Below are positions 55,411-64,000 of a DNA stretch of 64,000 bases, piece by piece. Numbering within the stretch: the stretch's first letter is position 1; every line of letters starts with the position of its first letter. The notes below the pieces were generated by a model. It was not told the DNA's origin and ran no database searches. It worked only from the letters and a program-made list of their open reading frames with translations. The translations under genes and the position numbers were made by a program. Source of the DNA: Pseudomonadota bacterium (GTDB taxonomy: Bacteria > SAR324 > NAC60-12); NCBI GenBank assembly GCA_004213175.1, contig SHAT01000003.1, forward strand, positions 1 through 64,000, given 5' to 3'.

Positions 55411-57248
55411 CAGCCTCCAACAGGTTCAACTTTAGACTTGTTTTGTCGGAGTAATTCCAAAATATATGAACCTTCGATGGTCTCTTCCTTCATCAAAACT
55501 TCTACGATTTTGTGTAAAACGTTGATGTTATCACGAAGAAGTTTCTTGGCTTTCGCATCATGGAATTTTATAGTTTTACGCATTTCCTTGTCAATGTCTG
55601 CAGCAGTATTTTCGCTAAATTCACGGCTTTTACCGATGTTACGTCCCAAAACGTTCTGCTGATTATCATTGCCTAAAACGATTGGTCCAAATGATTTGCT
55701 CATGCCCCAGTTGCAAATCATGTTTCTTATCGTGTCGGTGGCCTGCTGAATGTCATTGCTTGCGCCGGTAGTTACTTCATCAAAAATGATCTCCTCTGCC
55801 GCACGTCCCCCCATTGCAATAGTGATACGGTTACTCAGGAAATCAATATCGTAAGAATGATTATCATGTTTTGGCAAAAATGCAGTAAGACCAAGAGCTC
55901 GTCCTCGGGGTACGATTGTTACTTTGTGAATTGGATCCGATTTAGGGAGAAGCGCTGCAACCAGCGCATGTCCTGCTTCATGATACGCAGTGTTACGTTT
56001 TTCTTTTTCTGACATGACCATCGAGCGTCGTTCTGTGCCCATCATCACTTTATCACGTGCCCATTCAAAATCGGCTAATTTAAGTTCTGTTTTGTTGTTT
56101 CGTGCACCACCGAGAGCAGCTTCATTAATCAGGTTTTTTAAATCTGCACCTGAAAATCCAGGTGTCCCACGTGCGATAATGTTCATATCAACGCCATCGG
56201 CCAATAGCACTTTTTTTGCGTGGATCTGTAAAATTTCCTCTCGTCCTTTAACATCAGGCAGAGGTATGCTTACCTGGCGATCAAAACGTCCTGGACGAAG
56301 AAGCGCGGGATCGAGAACATCTGGACGGTTTGTAGCGGCGATTACGATTATTCCTTCCATTCCATCAAAACCATCCATTTCAACTAAAAGCTGGTTGAGT
56401 GTTTGCTCACGTTCATCATTTCCACCGCCCATTCCAGTACCACGGCTGCCTCCGACTGCATCAATTTCATCAATGAAGATTATGCACGGTGCGTTTTCTC
56501 GACCTTGTTCAAACATGTCACGAACTCTACTGGCTCCAACGCCTACAAACATTTCCACAAAATCAGAACCGCTCATACTGAAAAAAGGAACCTCCGCCTC
56601 TCCTGCAACTGCCTTTGCGAGCAAGGTTTTCCCAGTACCGGGTGATCCGGACATTAACATGCCTTTAGGAATTCTTCCTCCAAGTTTACGGAATTTTGCC
56701 GGATCCTTCAGAAACTCAACCGTTTCTCTCAAATCGTCTTTTGCTTCTTCAACTCCAGCGACATCGGCAAAGGTCACTTTCATTTCATCTGGTTCCATTT
56801 TTTTGGCTCGGCTGCTCCCTATGGAAAATAGTCCTCCTCCTCCGGAAGCTCCACCCTGCATTCTGCGCATTAGAAACATCCATATTCCAAAAATTAAGAT
56901 GAATGGTCCCCAATTTATAAAAATGCTTAAATACCAGGGAATACTTTTTTCAGGCAGATAATTGATCGGAATTTGATACAGTCGAAGGTAATCAATTACA
57001 CTGGGGTCTTCTGCAGGAATATATGTGCGGTAGCCAAGTCCGTCCTGAGTGAAGCCCTCTATTAAGGAATCTCCAACAATCTGAGCATTGACAACTTCAC
57101 CTGATGCAACTAGAGCCTTGAAGTCACTGTAAATCAGTTCCTGTGTTCGCTGAGAACTGGTTGACATATTTGCACCGTCGAACATTTTTGCTAAAAAAAT
57201 TGCCAGCACCAGCACACTGAGGATAATAAGTATATTTTCTCTTTTCAT
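55410..57248 (-). CDS. ftsH: ATP-dependent zinc metalloprotease FtsH
   Basis: Membrane-bound AAA+ protease for quality control of membrane and soluble proteins (for example LpxC and sigma-32 in E. coli). 612 aa: two transmembrane helices (about 5-20 and 108-125), Gly-rich linker [18 protein letters not shown], Walker [16 protein letters not shown], Walker [16 protein letters not shown] region, zinc site [12 protein letters not shown]. Overlaps psd by 1 nt. Confidence 0.98.
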   Translation of the reverse strand: MKRENILIILSVLVLAIFLAKMFDGANMSTSSQRTQELIYSDFKALVASGEVVNAQIVGDSLIEGFTQDGLGYRTYIPAEDPSVIDYLRLYQIPINYLPEKSIPWYLSIFINWGPFILIFGIWMFLMRRMQGGASGGGGLFSIGSSRAKKMEPDEMKVTFADVAGVEEAKDDLRETVEFLKDPAKFRKLGGRIPKGMLMSGSPGTGKTLLAKAVAGEAEVPFFSMSGSDFVEMFVGVGASRVRDMFEQGRENAPCIIFIDEIDAVGGSRGTGMGGGNDEREQTLNQLLVEMDGFDGMEGIIVIAATNRPDVLDPALLRPGRFDRQVSIPLPDVKGREEILQIHAKKVLLADGVDMNIIARGTPGFSGADLKNLINEAALGGARNNKTELKLADFEWARDKVMMGTERRSMVMSEKEKRNTAYHEAGHALVAALLPKSDPIHKVTIVPRGRALGLTAFLPKHDNHSYDIDFLSNRITIAMGGRAAEEIIFDEVTTGASNDIQQATDTIRNMICNWGMSKSFGPIVLGNDNQQNVLGRNIGKSREFSENTAADIDKEMRKTIKFHDAKAKKLLRDNINVLHKIVEVLMKEETIEGSYILELLRQNKSKVEPVGG

Positions 57249-57427
57249 AAAAAATAGTCTTAAAAAACAAAGATTTAATTCAGCCAGATTCAGTTGTTAT
57301 GAAGTCAGCTCTTCATCAAAAAAACAAATTTAATTTATCAAAAACTATGTTAGTTAGTACATAATAGCATACAAGTGCCTGTACAGTTAAGTAATTTTTT
57401 AGAGACTTTTTCAAAAAAAAACTACAT

Positions 57428-58846
57428 TTGATAAAGCAATACAATCTATATTCGCGTTTAAAAAGATTTTCATATGAATCTTCATTAACCTTAAAACTAG
57501 GTCTGCCGGTAATTATTGCTCATTTGTTACAGATTCTGATGCAGTTTGTTGACACAATAATGGCCGGACATGTCAGCTCCCATGATTTGGCGGCACTGGC
57601 AATTGCGACAGCGCTTTATCATCCGGTGTTTTTGCTAATGTTAGGAATATTGATTACGCTGGGTCCGATTATAGCACAACTATTTGGGGCTGAAAAGCAG
57701 CAGGAGATAGTCACAAATGTGATACAGGGTCTGTGGCTCAGTCAAGTTTTTGCATTTTTGAGCATCTTGATTTTAGCGAATCTTGAACCAGTGTTGTACT
57801 GGATGGGTTATGAAGCAGAGGTGATCAGGATTGCCTCGCATTATCTGAAGGCTTTGTGCTGGGGTATACCATTTGTCTTAGCGTTTAATGTCTTGCGGAT
57901 GTTTAGTGAAGGTTTGTCTATCACTCGTCCGACCATGTATATTTCTGTGATTGGCCTTGGAGTCAATATTGTTTCAAACTATGCTCTGATGTTTGGGCAC
58001 TTTGGCTTTCCCGCTATGGGTGCGGTTGGAGCAGGTTGGGCTACGAGCATGGTTTACTTGGTCATGTTCTGCGCGATGCTGGCTTTTTGTCTGAAAGCAT
58101 TGATTTTTGAAAACTACCGCAGATTTATTGTTTTCAGAAAACCTTCGTGGTTGTATCTGCGTGAAATTTTGAGAATTGGTATCCCCAATGGTTTCGGAAT
58201 GGCAGCTGAAGTAGGTCTTTTCGCGACAATATCATTGTTGATGGGAACATTTGGTGTGACGGCAATTGCCGGGCACCAGATTGCAATCAATATTGCTTCA
58301 GTAACTTTTATGTTGCCGATGGGCCTTTCAATTGTTATTTCCATCCGGGTTGGCCAGGCAAAAGGTAGGAGTGATTATAAAGCAACACGTTATTCAGGTT
58401 ATGCTGGGATCATACTTTGCGTTTTAATAATGGCCATAACCGCGACAGTGTTTGTTAACTTCCCAGAAATGATTGTAGCGTTATATTCAGATGACCCTGA
58501 TGTAAGCACACTGGCTGTTCAATTACTCTATATGGCAGCGGTATTTCAGTTATCTGATGGAATGCAGGTAGGTGCTCTGGGAGCACTACGTGGCCTGAAA
58601 GATACTCGTGTCCCTTTTATCACAAACTTAGTGGCCTATTGGGGTATAGGCCTACCCATAGCTTATCTGGTTGGTGTATATTTTTACTTTGGTCCTGTGG
58701 GAATGTGGGTTGGCCTTATTGTTGGCTTAAGCATTGCTGCGGTGCTCCATAGTTGGCGTTTCCAGATTCTTACCAGACGTCTTTTAAAACATCAGGATCG
58801 TGAAAAGTCGATTGATAATGAAGTTTTACAAATGCTCCATGATTAA
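57428..58846 (+). CDS. MATE family efflux transporter
   Basis: 472 aa with 12 transmembrane segments in two related bundles. Starts at TTG 57428. NorM-like signatures: LGLPVIIAHLLQILMQFVDTIMAGHVS and LRIGIPNGFGMAAEVGLFAT. Likely Na+- or H+-driven drug/toxin export. Divergent from ftsH across 179 nt of AT-rich DNA. Confidence 0.95.
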   Translation: MIKQYNLYSRLKRFSYESSLTLKLGLPVIIAHLLQILMQFVDTIMAGHVSSHDLAALAIATALYHPVFLLMLGILITLGPIIAQLFGAEKQQEIVTNVIQGLWLSQVFAFLSILILANLEPVLYWMGYEAEVIRIASHYLKALCWGIPFVLAFNVLRMFSEGLSITRPTMYISVIGLGVNIVSNYALMFGHFGFPAMGAVGAGWATSMVYLVMFCAMLAFCLKALIFENYRRFIVFRKPSWLYLREILRIGIPNGFGMAAEVGLFATISLLMGTFGVTAIAGHQIAINIASVTFMLPMGLSIVISIRVGQAKGRSDYKATRYSGYAGIILCVLIMAITATVFVNFPEMIVALYSDDPDVSTLAVQLLYMAAVFQLSDGMQVGALGALRGLKDTRVPFITNLVAYWGIGLPIAYLVGVYFYFGPVGMWVGLIVGLSIAAVLHSWRFQILTRRLLKHQDREKSIDNEVLQMLHD

Positions 58847-58897
58847 AAAAATCTTTATATAAAAATCAAAAAAACAAAATAGTTCTTCCAAATTATT

Positions 58898-58913
58898 TGG
58901 AATCGTAATTGCA
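58898..58913 (+). promoter_or_regulatory. Candidate sigma-54 promoter upstream of fliF
   Basis: TGGAATCGTAATTGCA keeps the two invariant doublets of sigma-54 promoters, GG (58899-58900) and GC (58911-58912), with the required 10 nt between them, and the TTGC block. About 110 nt ahead of fliF. Flagellar middle genes are sigma-54 dependent in many proteobacteria. Confidence 0.5.
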
Positions 58914-59021
58914 GGAGAGATTGATTCTAAATTCCAGCTTATATTTTCAGATCTGAATCAGGTACTTGAAAATCAGGCGATATTTTATCCATTTTTATAA
59001 ACACATTTTAATAGGAAACCC

Positions 59022-60635
59022 ATGGCAGAACAAGCCGGTTTACTTTCAGATGTACGTTTTCAGTTTCAAGATTTTTTTGGTGCACTGAGTCTCACGAAGA
59101 GGGTTACTATACTGGTAGCACTTGGAATAATACTAATAGGAATGATAAGCATGATTTTTGTGGCAAACAGACCTTCATGGGCTCCATTATATTCGAATGT
59201 AGAACCTGGTGATGCCGCCGCCATAGTTGAAAAGTTGCAGGAAAATCAGATCCCTTACATGCTTGCTCCGGGAGGTAGGACTGTGATGGTAGAGCCACAT
59301 AGAGTGGATCAGGCCCGCTTAACATTGGCTAAAGAAAAAGTATTACCGGGTAGTGGTGTTGGTTTTCTGGATTTGTTTTCTACTCCAAGTCTTGGGGAAA
59401 CAGAATTTCAACAAGGAGTCAAATTCCGTGTTGCGCAGGAAGGTGAGTTGGCAAGACTGATTTCTACTCTCAATGTTGTTAAGTCGGCTAAAGTATCTTT
59501 AGCAATTCCGCAAAAAACACTTTTTTCAGACAATGAGGAGGTACCAACGGCCGCAATTGCTCTCAATCTAACCAGTAACGGAGCTGGCCGGAAACAGATT
59601 GAAACGATCGTTCATCTTGTTGCCAGTGCGGTTGAAGGTCTCTCTCCACGAAATGTAAAAATCACCGATCAAAGTGGAACTTTATTGAGTCGAGGATTTT
59701 CTGACGATTCTGCGGGTGGTAAAATGAATGATAATTATTCATATAAAAGTCGTTTTGAAAAGGAACTCGAAGCAAAAGTCGTTAGGCAGATTGAGGAGGT
59801 TGTCGGTAAAGACAGAGTGAGGGTAAATGTCTCTGCAACCCTACGTTTTGATCGAAGGACTATAAAGGAGGAATTGGTTGATCCAGATCAAACGAGTGTT
59901 GTAAGTGAGCAGGTCGTCGATGAAGCATCGACCGGGACACGTTCGGTTCCTGTGGGTCCTGCAGGGGTAACAACTAACTTGCCTGAAGCAACTGGGAGGG
60001 AAGCAGCGACAGTTTCAGAATTCAGTAAGAAAAACTCTACACGTAATTTTGAAAGTAGTAGACGGGAAGTGATTATGGAGTCAGCAGTTGGAGAGGTGGT
60101 AAGCCTGAGTGTATCTGTACTTTTGGATAACAGACGGTCACAAATTGTTGATGAAAGCGGCACTTCATTAGGACGAACTAATACCCCATGGACTGATGGT
60201 GAAAAAGAAACTATTGAGGGTTTGGTAAAAGCTGCAATGGGCTATAATGAATCTCGAGGGGACAGAGTCTTTGTAGGTAATATGCCATTTGAAGCTGCTC
60301 TAGAAGAAGATAAAACAGCGGAAATTGAAGCCACAAGGATTCGTAACAAATTTATTTTGGATGTAGTGCGTTATGTTGCTCTTGGGCTGGCAATTCTGGC
60401 ACTCATCATGTTGGTGATCAGACCTATGGTTCAGCGGCTGAGTTCTAAACCGGCTGATCTTGATCTTCTCATGGGGATGCCCGCAACAATTGGTGAGCTA
60501 GAAGGAGAGGAATTGGAAATTCCTACGGAGCGTGAATCAGGAATTCCACCTAGAGAAAAGATTCTCGAAATTGCCAAGCAGGATCCTCTCAAAACTTCCG
60601 CTCTCATACACACTTGGCTGCGAGATCGTTCATGA
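59022..60635 (+). CDS. fliF: Flagellar M-ring protein FliF
   Basis: Forms the MS ring of the basal body. 537 aa, two transmembrane helices flanking the periplasmic part (about residues 28-48 and 445-466). The N-terminal ring-building domain (NVEPGDAAAIVEKLQENQIPYMLAPGG), YscJ-like repeats, and the C-terminal cytoplasmic helix DPLKTSALIHTWLRDRS that binds FliG are present. It is followed not by fliG but by fliH after 119 nt. Confidence 0.96.
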   Translation: MAEQAGLLSDVRFQFQDFFGALSLTKRVTILVALGIILIGMISMIFVANRPSWAPLYSNVEPGDAAAIVEKLQENQIPYMLAPGGRTVMVEPHRVDQARLTLAKEKVLPGSGVGFLDLFSTPSLGETEFQQGVKFRVAQEGELARLISTLNVVKSAKVSLAIPQKTLFSDNEEVPTAAIALNLTSNGAGRKQIETIVHLVASAVEGLSPRNVKITDQSGTLLSRGFSDDSAGGKMNDNYSYKSRFEKELEAKVVRQIEEVVGKDRVRVNVSATLRFDRRTIKEELVDPDQTSVVSEQVVDEASTGTRSVPVGPAGVTTNLPEATGREAATVSEFSKKNSTRNFESSRREVIMESAVGEVVSLSVSVLLDNRRSQIVDESGTSLGRTNTPWTDGEKETIEGLVKAAMGYNESRGDRVFVGNMPFEAALEEDKTAEIEATRIRNKFILDVVRYVALGLAILALIMLVIRPMVQRLSSKPADLDLLMGMPATIGELEGEELEIPTERESGIPPREKILEIAKQDPLKTSALIHTWLRDRS

Positions 60636-60662
60636 TGCCGATTAAGAATTTAATCTGGAAGC

Positions 60663-60683
60663 GAAAATTCGCAGAGAATTTTC
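60663..60683 (+). repeat. Hairpin after fliF
   Basis: GAAAATTC and GAATTTTC form a perfect 8-bp AT-rich stem with a 5-nt loop in the fliF-fliH gap; no T-run follows. Possibly a processing or pausing site. Confidence 0.3.
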
Positions 60684-60754
60684 TGATTTGTGCCAAATCC
60701 TGAATTATGGCTCCTTAACATAATAATCAATAATCAATAATTAATTATTTAAGC

Positions 60755-62131
60755 ATGTTGGATGAGAGTGAGTTTAAACCGTTTTCATTGACCGATTTTA
60801 CTGCGGTCGAATCAGACCCATCAGAAAATGATGATACATCTGATGGAAGGGAAAAAAATGCTGAGGGATCAGAAAATAGCAAAGAGTATCAAATCGAAGA
60901 CCGACTGACCTCTTTCAAACCGCTTACTTTTAATGTGGAAGGAGATTCTGCTGACTTAGTCACTGAAGTTCGCACAGATGCTGAAAGTGAAAAAACGGAT
61001 GCAGAAAAAATTAAACTCTCAATAGATTTCAAAAATGCTGATTTTTTTCAGGAAAATAGTCTTTTGACAAATGCCGAAGACTTCGCGGAATCGATCAGAT
61101 CAGGCGCGAAATTATACAAGACTCAATTGCTCACAAAAATTGAAGAACAGGCAAGTGACACGGAGCGTATTTACCAGCAAACTATTGCAGATAATCAAGA
61201 GGCAGAAAAGGATCGGAAAAATCTGCTTTCTTCCACAGAAGAAAAAGTAGAAGAAATAAAAACCAATGCATATCAGCAGGGTTTTGAAAGTGGACTGCAA
61301 AAGGGAATGCAGAAGCGTTATGATGAGGCGGAACCACAAGTAATGCAGATAAATTCTGTATTGGCGCAATTGAAGTCTTTAAGGCAGGTTGTCCGTTTTC
61401 AGGCAGAAGGAGAGTTGGTGAAATTAGCTCTGCAAATTGCTAAAAATATTGTTGCCGAAGAAATAAAGTTGAATAACTCTGTTATCAAGAACATAGTTCA
61501 AGTAGCCCTCCAAGAAACAGAAGTGCATGGAAAGATCTATTTATATTTAAATCCGGATGATTACGAATTTTTGTTAGAAAGTAAAGCTGATCTGGATAGA
61601 TATTTGAGTGATGAACAAATTCTTGTGCTTCGGCAGAATCCGGAAATGAAACTAGGCTCAATTTATGTTGAGTCTGATGAAGAAATAATCAGCAGATCGA
61701 TCGAAGGTCAGTTTGAAAAACTTGAAGGATCTCTAACTGAACAGATGGAAAATCGTCATGCACATTTATATGAAGTAGATATTGATGCACATGATTATTA
61801 TTCAGGGGCTCCCTCAGACGAGGAATGTGTTGAATCGGAGTCTCTTGACTTAAATCAAGTAGAAACCGCGGAACAGTTAGTACCCCCATCCGTATTAGAA
61901 CAAAGCAAAGAAACCGTTGATGCGATTAATCAGGTAGATCATGTGGAGCCGCTTCTGGAAACAGGTTTAGCTGAATCCGAAAATTCCAAACCTGATTCAT
62001 TAACTTCTGAAACAGTAAGCTCCGAATTAGAAGAACCTGAACAGGCTACACAATCTGTTGAAACGGCAGATTTAACTCCGGATTCGGTAGAATCATTTCT
62101 GGTAAATAATGAAGATGATTCTGCTGAGTGA
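60755..62131 (+). CDS. fliH: Flagellar assembly protein FliH (enlarged)
   Basis: Regulator of the FliI export ATPase. 458 aa against about 230 in E. coli. Residues 1-130 are acidic and disordered; the FliH core runs from about 150 to 330, with a coiled coil, QQGFESGLQKGMQKRYDEAEP, LALQIAKNIVAEEIKLNNSVIKNIVQVALQE and the YLNPDDYEFL segment common to FliH/SctL. The last about 120 residues are an extra very acidic tail. Placement between fliF and fliI supports the call. Ends 124 nt before fliI. Confidence 0.85.
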   Translation: MLDESEFKPFSLTDFTAVESDPSENDDTSDGREKNAEGSENSKEYQIEDRLTSFKPLTFNVEGDSADLVTEVRTDAESEKTDAEKIKLSIDFKNADFFQENSLLTNAEDFAESIRSGAKLYKTQLLTKIEEQASDTERIYQQTIADNQEAEKDRKNLLSSTEEKVEEIKTNAYQQGFESGLQKGMQKRYDEAEPQVMQINSVLAQLKSLRQVVRFQAEGELVKLALQIAKNIVAEEIKLNNSVIKNIVQVALQETEVHGKIYLYLNPDDYEFLLESKADLDRYLSDEQILVLRQNPEMKLGSIYVESDEEIISRSIEGQFEKLEGSLTEQMENRHAHLYEVDIDAHDYYSGAPSDEECVESESLDLNQVETAEQLVPPSVLEQSKETVDAINQVDHVEPLLETGLAESENSKPDSLTSETVSSELEEPEQATQSVETADLTPDSVESFLVNNEDDSAE

Positions 62132-62255
62132 AAAGTCTTTTTAAAAAAACTGTCAGCCGAAGTCAAATAAAAGAAAAAATTACCGTATTTTTTCAGGAGG
62201 ATAAATTATCATTTTAAATCCAAAAAATTAGAGCTAACTAAGCCTTATTATTTTC

Positions 62256-63680
62256 ATGTCACCTTATTCATCAACTCCGGAATTACCGGTTTACTCAAAC
62301 CTTGAAACGTATATTAGCTGTATTGAAAACCTTCCGTTACTGCGTAAGGAAGGCCGTGTTATGCAGGTAATTGGTCATATGGTAGAGGCAACAAACCCTG
62401 GTTGTTCCGTAGGAGGAATGTGTAAAATATTTAATCCTGCGACAAATAAATCTGTGGCTGCGCAAGTTGTGGGATTCCGGAAAGACCGGATGCTGGTAAT
62501 GCCACTACACAATGCTTATGGAATTGGCCCAAAATGCAGGGTTGTTCCGGAAGACCGTCCGGCAATGGTTACGGTAGGGGATGGCTTGCTGGGTCGAGTT
62601 TTCGACCCATTGATGAGACCGCTGGATGGTTTTGGTGAGTTACTAACTTCAACTGAGGTTGCCTTATATCCAGAAGTAGTAAATCCACTTAATCGTAATC
62701 GTATCAAAGACCCGCTGGACGTAGGAGTAAGGTCCATTAATTCAAGTCTGACTTGCGGCCGTGGACAGCGTATCGGAATAATGGCAGGTTCCGGCGTTGG
62801 TAAATCAGTGCTACTCGGAATGATGGCACGTTACACTGATGCTGACATTAACATCATTTCTCTCGTAGGAGAACGCGGCAAGGAGGTCCGAGAATTTATA
62901 GAAGACAATTTGGGTGAGGAAGGTATGCAGCGCTCTGTCGTAGTCGTTGCAACATCAGATCAGCCGCCACTGCTGAGAATGCGTGGAGCATATGTGGCTA
63001 CCTCAATCGCAGAGTATTTCAGAAGCCAGGGAAAGAATGTACTTCTTTCAATGGACTCTCTGACACGTTTTGCGATGGCACAGCGAGAGATTGGTTTGGC
63101 AGCTGGAGAACCCCCGACAACTAAAGGTTATCCTCCGTCAGTATTCGCCTTATTACCAAGTCTGCTGGAACGAGCTGGTACTCATGATGGACCGGGTTCA
63201 ATAACCGGTTTTTACACTGTTCTTGTAGAAGGCGATGACGCAAGCGATCCGATTGCTGATGCAATCCGTGCTATTGTAGACGGACATATTTTTCTCAGCC
63301 GAAGTATTGCTGAAAAGGGGATTTTCCCTGCAGTGGACTTGCTCTCTTCAACCAGTAGGGTTATGGTCAATGTAGTTAGTAAGACTCATCTTGAACTAAA
63401 CCAAATTTTACGTCGCACTCTTGCTACTTATCGGGAAGCGGAAGATTTGATCAATATCGGTGCGTATGTGCAAGGAAGTAATCCGGAAATTGATTACGCC
63501 ATTTCTAAATATCCATTAATTCAGGAATTTATTCAGCAGGGAATGGATGAAAATACTAACTTAAAAGAATGTGTAGACCGTCTCCAGCAAATTTTCGGAG
63601 ACAGGTTGGATGGGGTTAATTTATCGCAACAAATTCCTGATTTGCCAAACAGTAATTTAGCCGAACCTGAAAATTCTTAA
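62256..63680 (+). CDS. fliI: Flagellum-specific ATP synthase FliI
   Basis: Hexameric export ATPase, homologue of F1-beta. 474 aa; Walker A IMAGSGVGKSVLLGMMAR, SLVGERGKEVREFIED, Walker B VLLSMDSLTRFAMAQREIG, GEPPTTKGYPPSVFALLPSLLERAG. The glutamine-rich end QQIFGDRLDG is common. The ATG lies 124 nt after fliH. The gap 63681-63919 has no gene and is very AT-rich. Confidence 0.96.
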   Translation: MSPYSSTPELPVYSNLETYISCIENLPLLRKEGRVMQVIGHMVEATNPGCSVGGMCKIFNPATNKSVAAQVVGFRKDRMLVMPLHNAYGIGPKCRVVPEDRPAMVTVGDGLLGRVFDPLMRPLDGFGELLTSTEVALYPEVVNPLNRNRIKDPLDVGVRSINSSLTCGRGQRIGIMAGSGVGKSVLLGMMARYTDADINIISLVGERGKEVREFIEDNLGEEGMQRSVVVVATSDQPPLLRMRGAYVATSIAEYFRSQGKNVLLSMDSLTRFAMAQREIGLAAGEPPTTKGYPPSVFALLPSLLERAGTHDGPGSITGFYTVLVEGDDASDPIADAIRAIVDGHIFLSRSIAEKGIFPAVDLLSSTSRVMVNVVSKTHLELNQILRRTLATYREAEDLINIGAYVQGSNPEIDYAISKYPLIQEFIQQGMDENTNLKECVDRLQQIFGDRLDGVNLSQQIPDLPNSNLAEPENS

Positions 63681-63919
63681 ATCAACAAGAATTAATGAAG
63701 ATTAACCAGTAGCTGTTATTTGCTTAAGACTTTGTACAAGCCTCAAAAATTATTCTCTAGACAGACTGTCTTTAAATTTTTAAATATACTATTACTTAAT
63801 GTAATTGAGTTTTTGGTTGATTAGTTTTTATCTTTTACATATATTTGTTTTTTCTGTAAATGTGTTTTGAAATTTTATTTAATTTTCAAACATTTGAAAT
63901 AAGTTGAAGGAATCTATGA

Positions 63920-64000
63920 TCAGGATTCAGGAATCATGCTCAGTCCGTGCTTTCGAAAAATAAAGGAAACCATAGAGCCTGGTTCAAATTGTTTTTCCAT
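63920..64000 (-). CDS. Possible C-terminal end of a minus-strand gene (partial)
   Basis: An open minus-strand frame enters from the right edge and ends in TGA at 63920-63922, encoding 26 residues (start of visible part EKQFEPGSMVSF, end HGLSMIPES). Codon choice resembles the rest of the window. A plus-strand alternative, ATG 63936 with AGGA ahead, also runs off the edge. Neither can be confirmed here; the next flagellar gene fliJ is not recognisable. Confidence 0.25.
   Translation of the reverse strand: MEKQFEPGSMVSFIFRKHGLSMIPES

Noticed and set aside
55990-56961. Long open frame (323 codons) on the plus strand inside ftsH
   Set aside because: It is antisense to the conserved AAA+ region of ftsH; the composition is Ser/Pro-rich as expected of a shadow frame and it has no motif or ribosome-binding site.

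Overview
The window reads as a chromosomal stretch of an AT-rich, Gram-negative, flagellated bacterium. The support is LptC (LPS export), a system I cytochrome c maturation pair (CcmF, CcmG), FabI, phosphatidylserine decarboxylase, EpmA, a glutathione-dependent formaldehyde pathway and a flagellar fliF-fliH-fliI run. A selenocysteine-containing SelD, an EF-G of the spdEFG1/mitochondrial EFG1 type, and a lone urate-oxidase-N-type membrane domain fit a deep-branching marine proteobacterium of the deltaproteobacterial/SAR324 kind. That placement is an inference and cannot be proved without searches. I see no prophage, insertion sequence, CRISPR array or plasmid module. The region is almost entirely core genome with small accessory and lineage-specific genes between.

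Layout. 1-2.6 kb: ccmF-ccmG. 2.6-10.5 kb: cell-envelope genes of poorly known function (TonB_C-like protein, SBBP-repeat lipoprotein, DUF4105 protein, LptC) and three related secreted glycine-zipper proteins. 10.6-15 kb: glycosyltransferase, J-domain protein, DEDD exonuclease, pyrF, dacA. 15.1-18 kb: TPP riboswitch plus thiB-thiP (no thiQ). 18.1-20.3 kb: an orphan protein, a P-loop kinase and a PuuD-like membrane protein, followed by a 1.1-kb gene-poor gap. 21.4-27 kb: aat, SPOR protein, CPBP protease, DegT aminotransferase, EF-G. 27-31.8 kb: selD (UGA-encoded Sec), thioesterase, FAH-family protein, lipoprotein, greA, gluQ. 31.9-36 kb: frmA-frmB, efp-epmA. 36.4-39.1 kb: a consensus CIRCE operator over a sigma-70 promoter in front of a 72-aa orphan gene, then TerB-like, HNH and Gly/Arg-rich proteins. 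39.2-48 kb (all minus): metA behind a SAM-clan riboswitch, glnD, ruvB, a double CDP-alcohol phosphotransferase, pyrB. 48.1-52.2 kb: the translation cluster tRNA-Thr/Tyr/Thr-rpmG-tRNA-Trp-secE-nusG-rplK-rplA-rplJ-rplL. 52.3-57.2 kb: nitronate monooxygenase-like gene, fabI, psd, ftsH. 57.4-63.7 kb: MATE exporter and fliF-fliH-fliI.

How the genes work together. Several units are clear: thiamine uptake under TPP control; methionine entry step under SAM control; formaldehyde oxidation by FrmA then FrmB; EF-P and its lysylation enzyme side by side; the classical ribosomal protein stalk and L11-L1 operons with an L10 leader; the flagellar MS-ring and export ATPase genes behind a candidate sigma-54 promoter. 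The most unusual signals are the recoded UGA with a bacterial SECIS hairpin in selD, which standard gene calling truncates; the CIRCE-controlled orphan small protein; the SAM riboswitch with an atypical long peripheral arm and no obvious P1; the three-member glycine-zipper family next to lptC; and the fused, half-degenerate phosphatidyltransferase.
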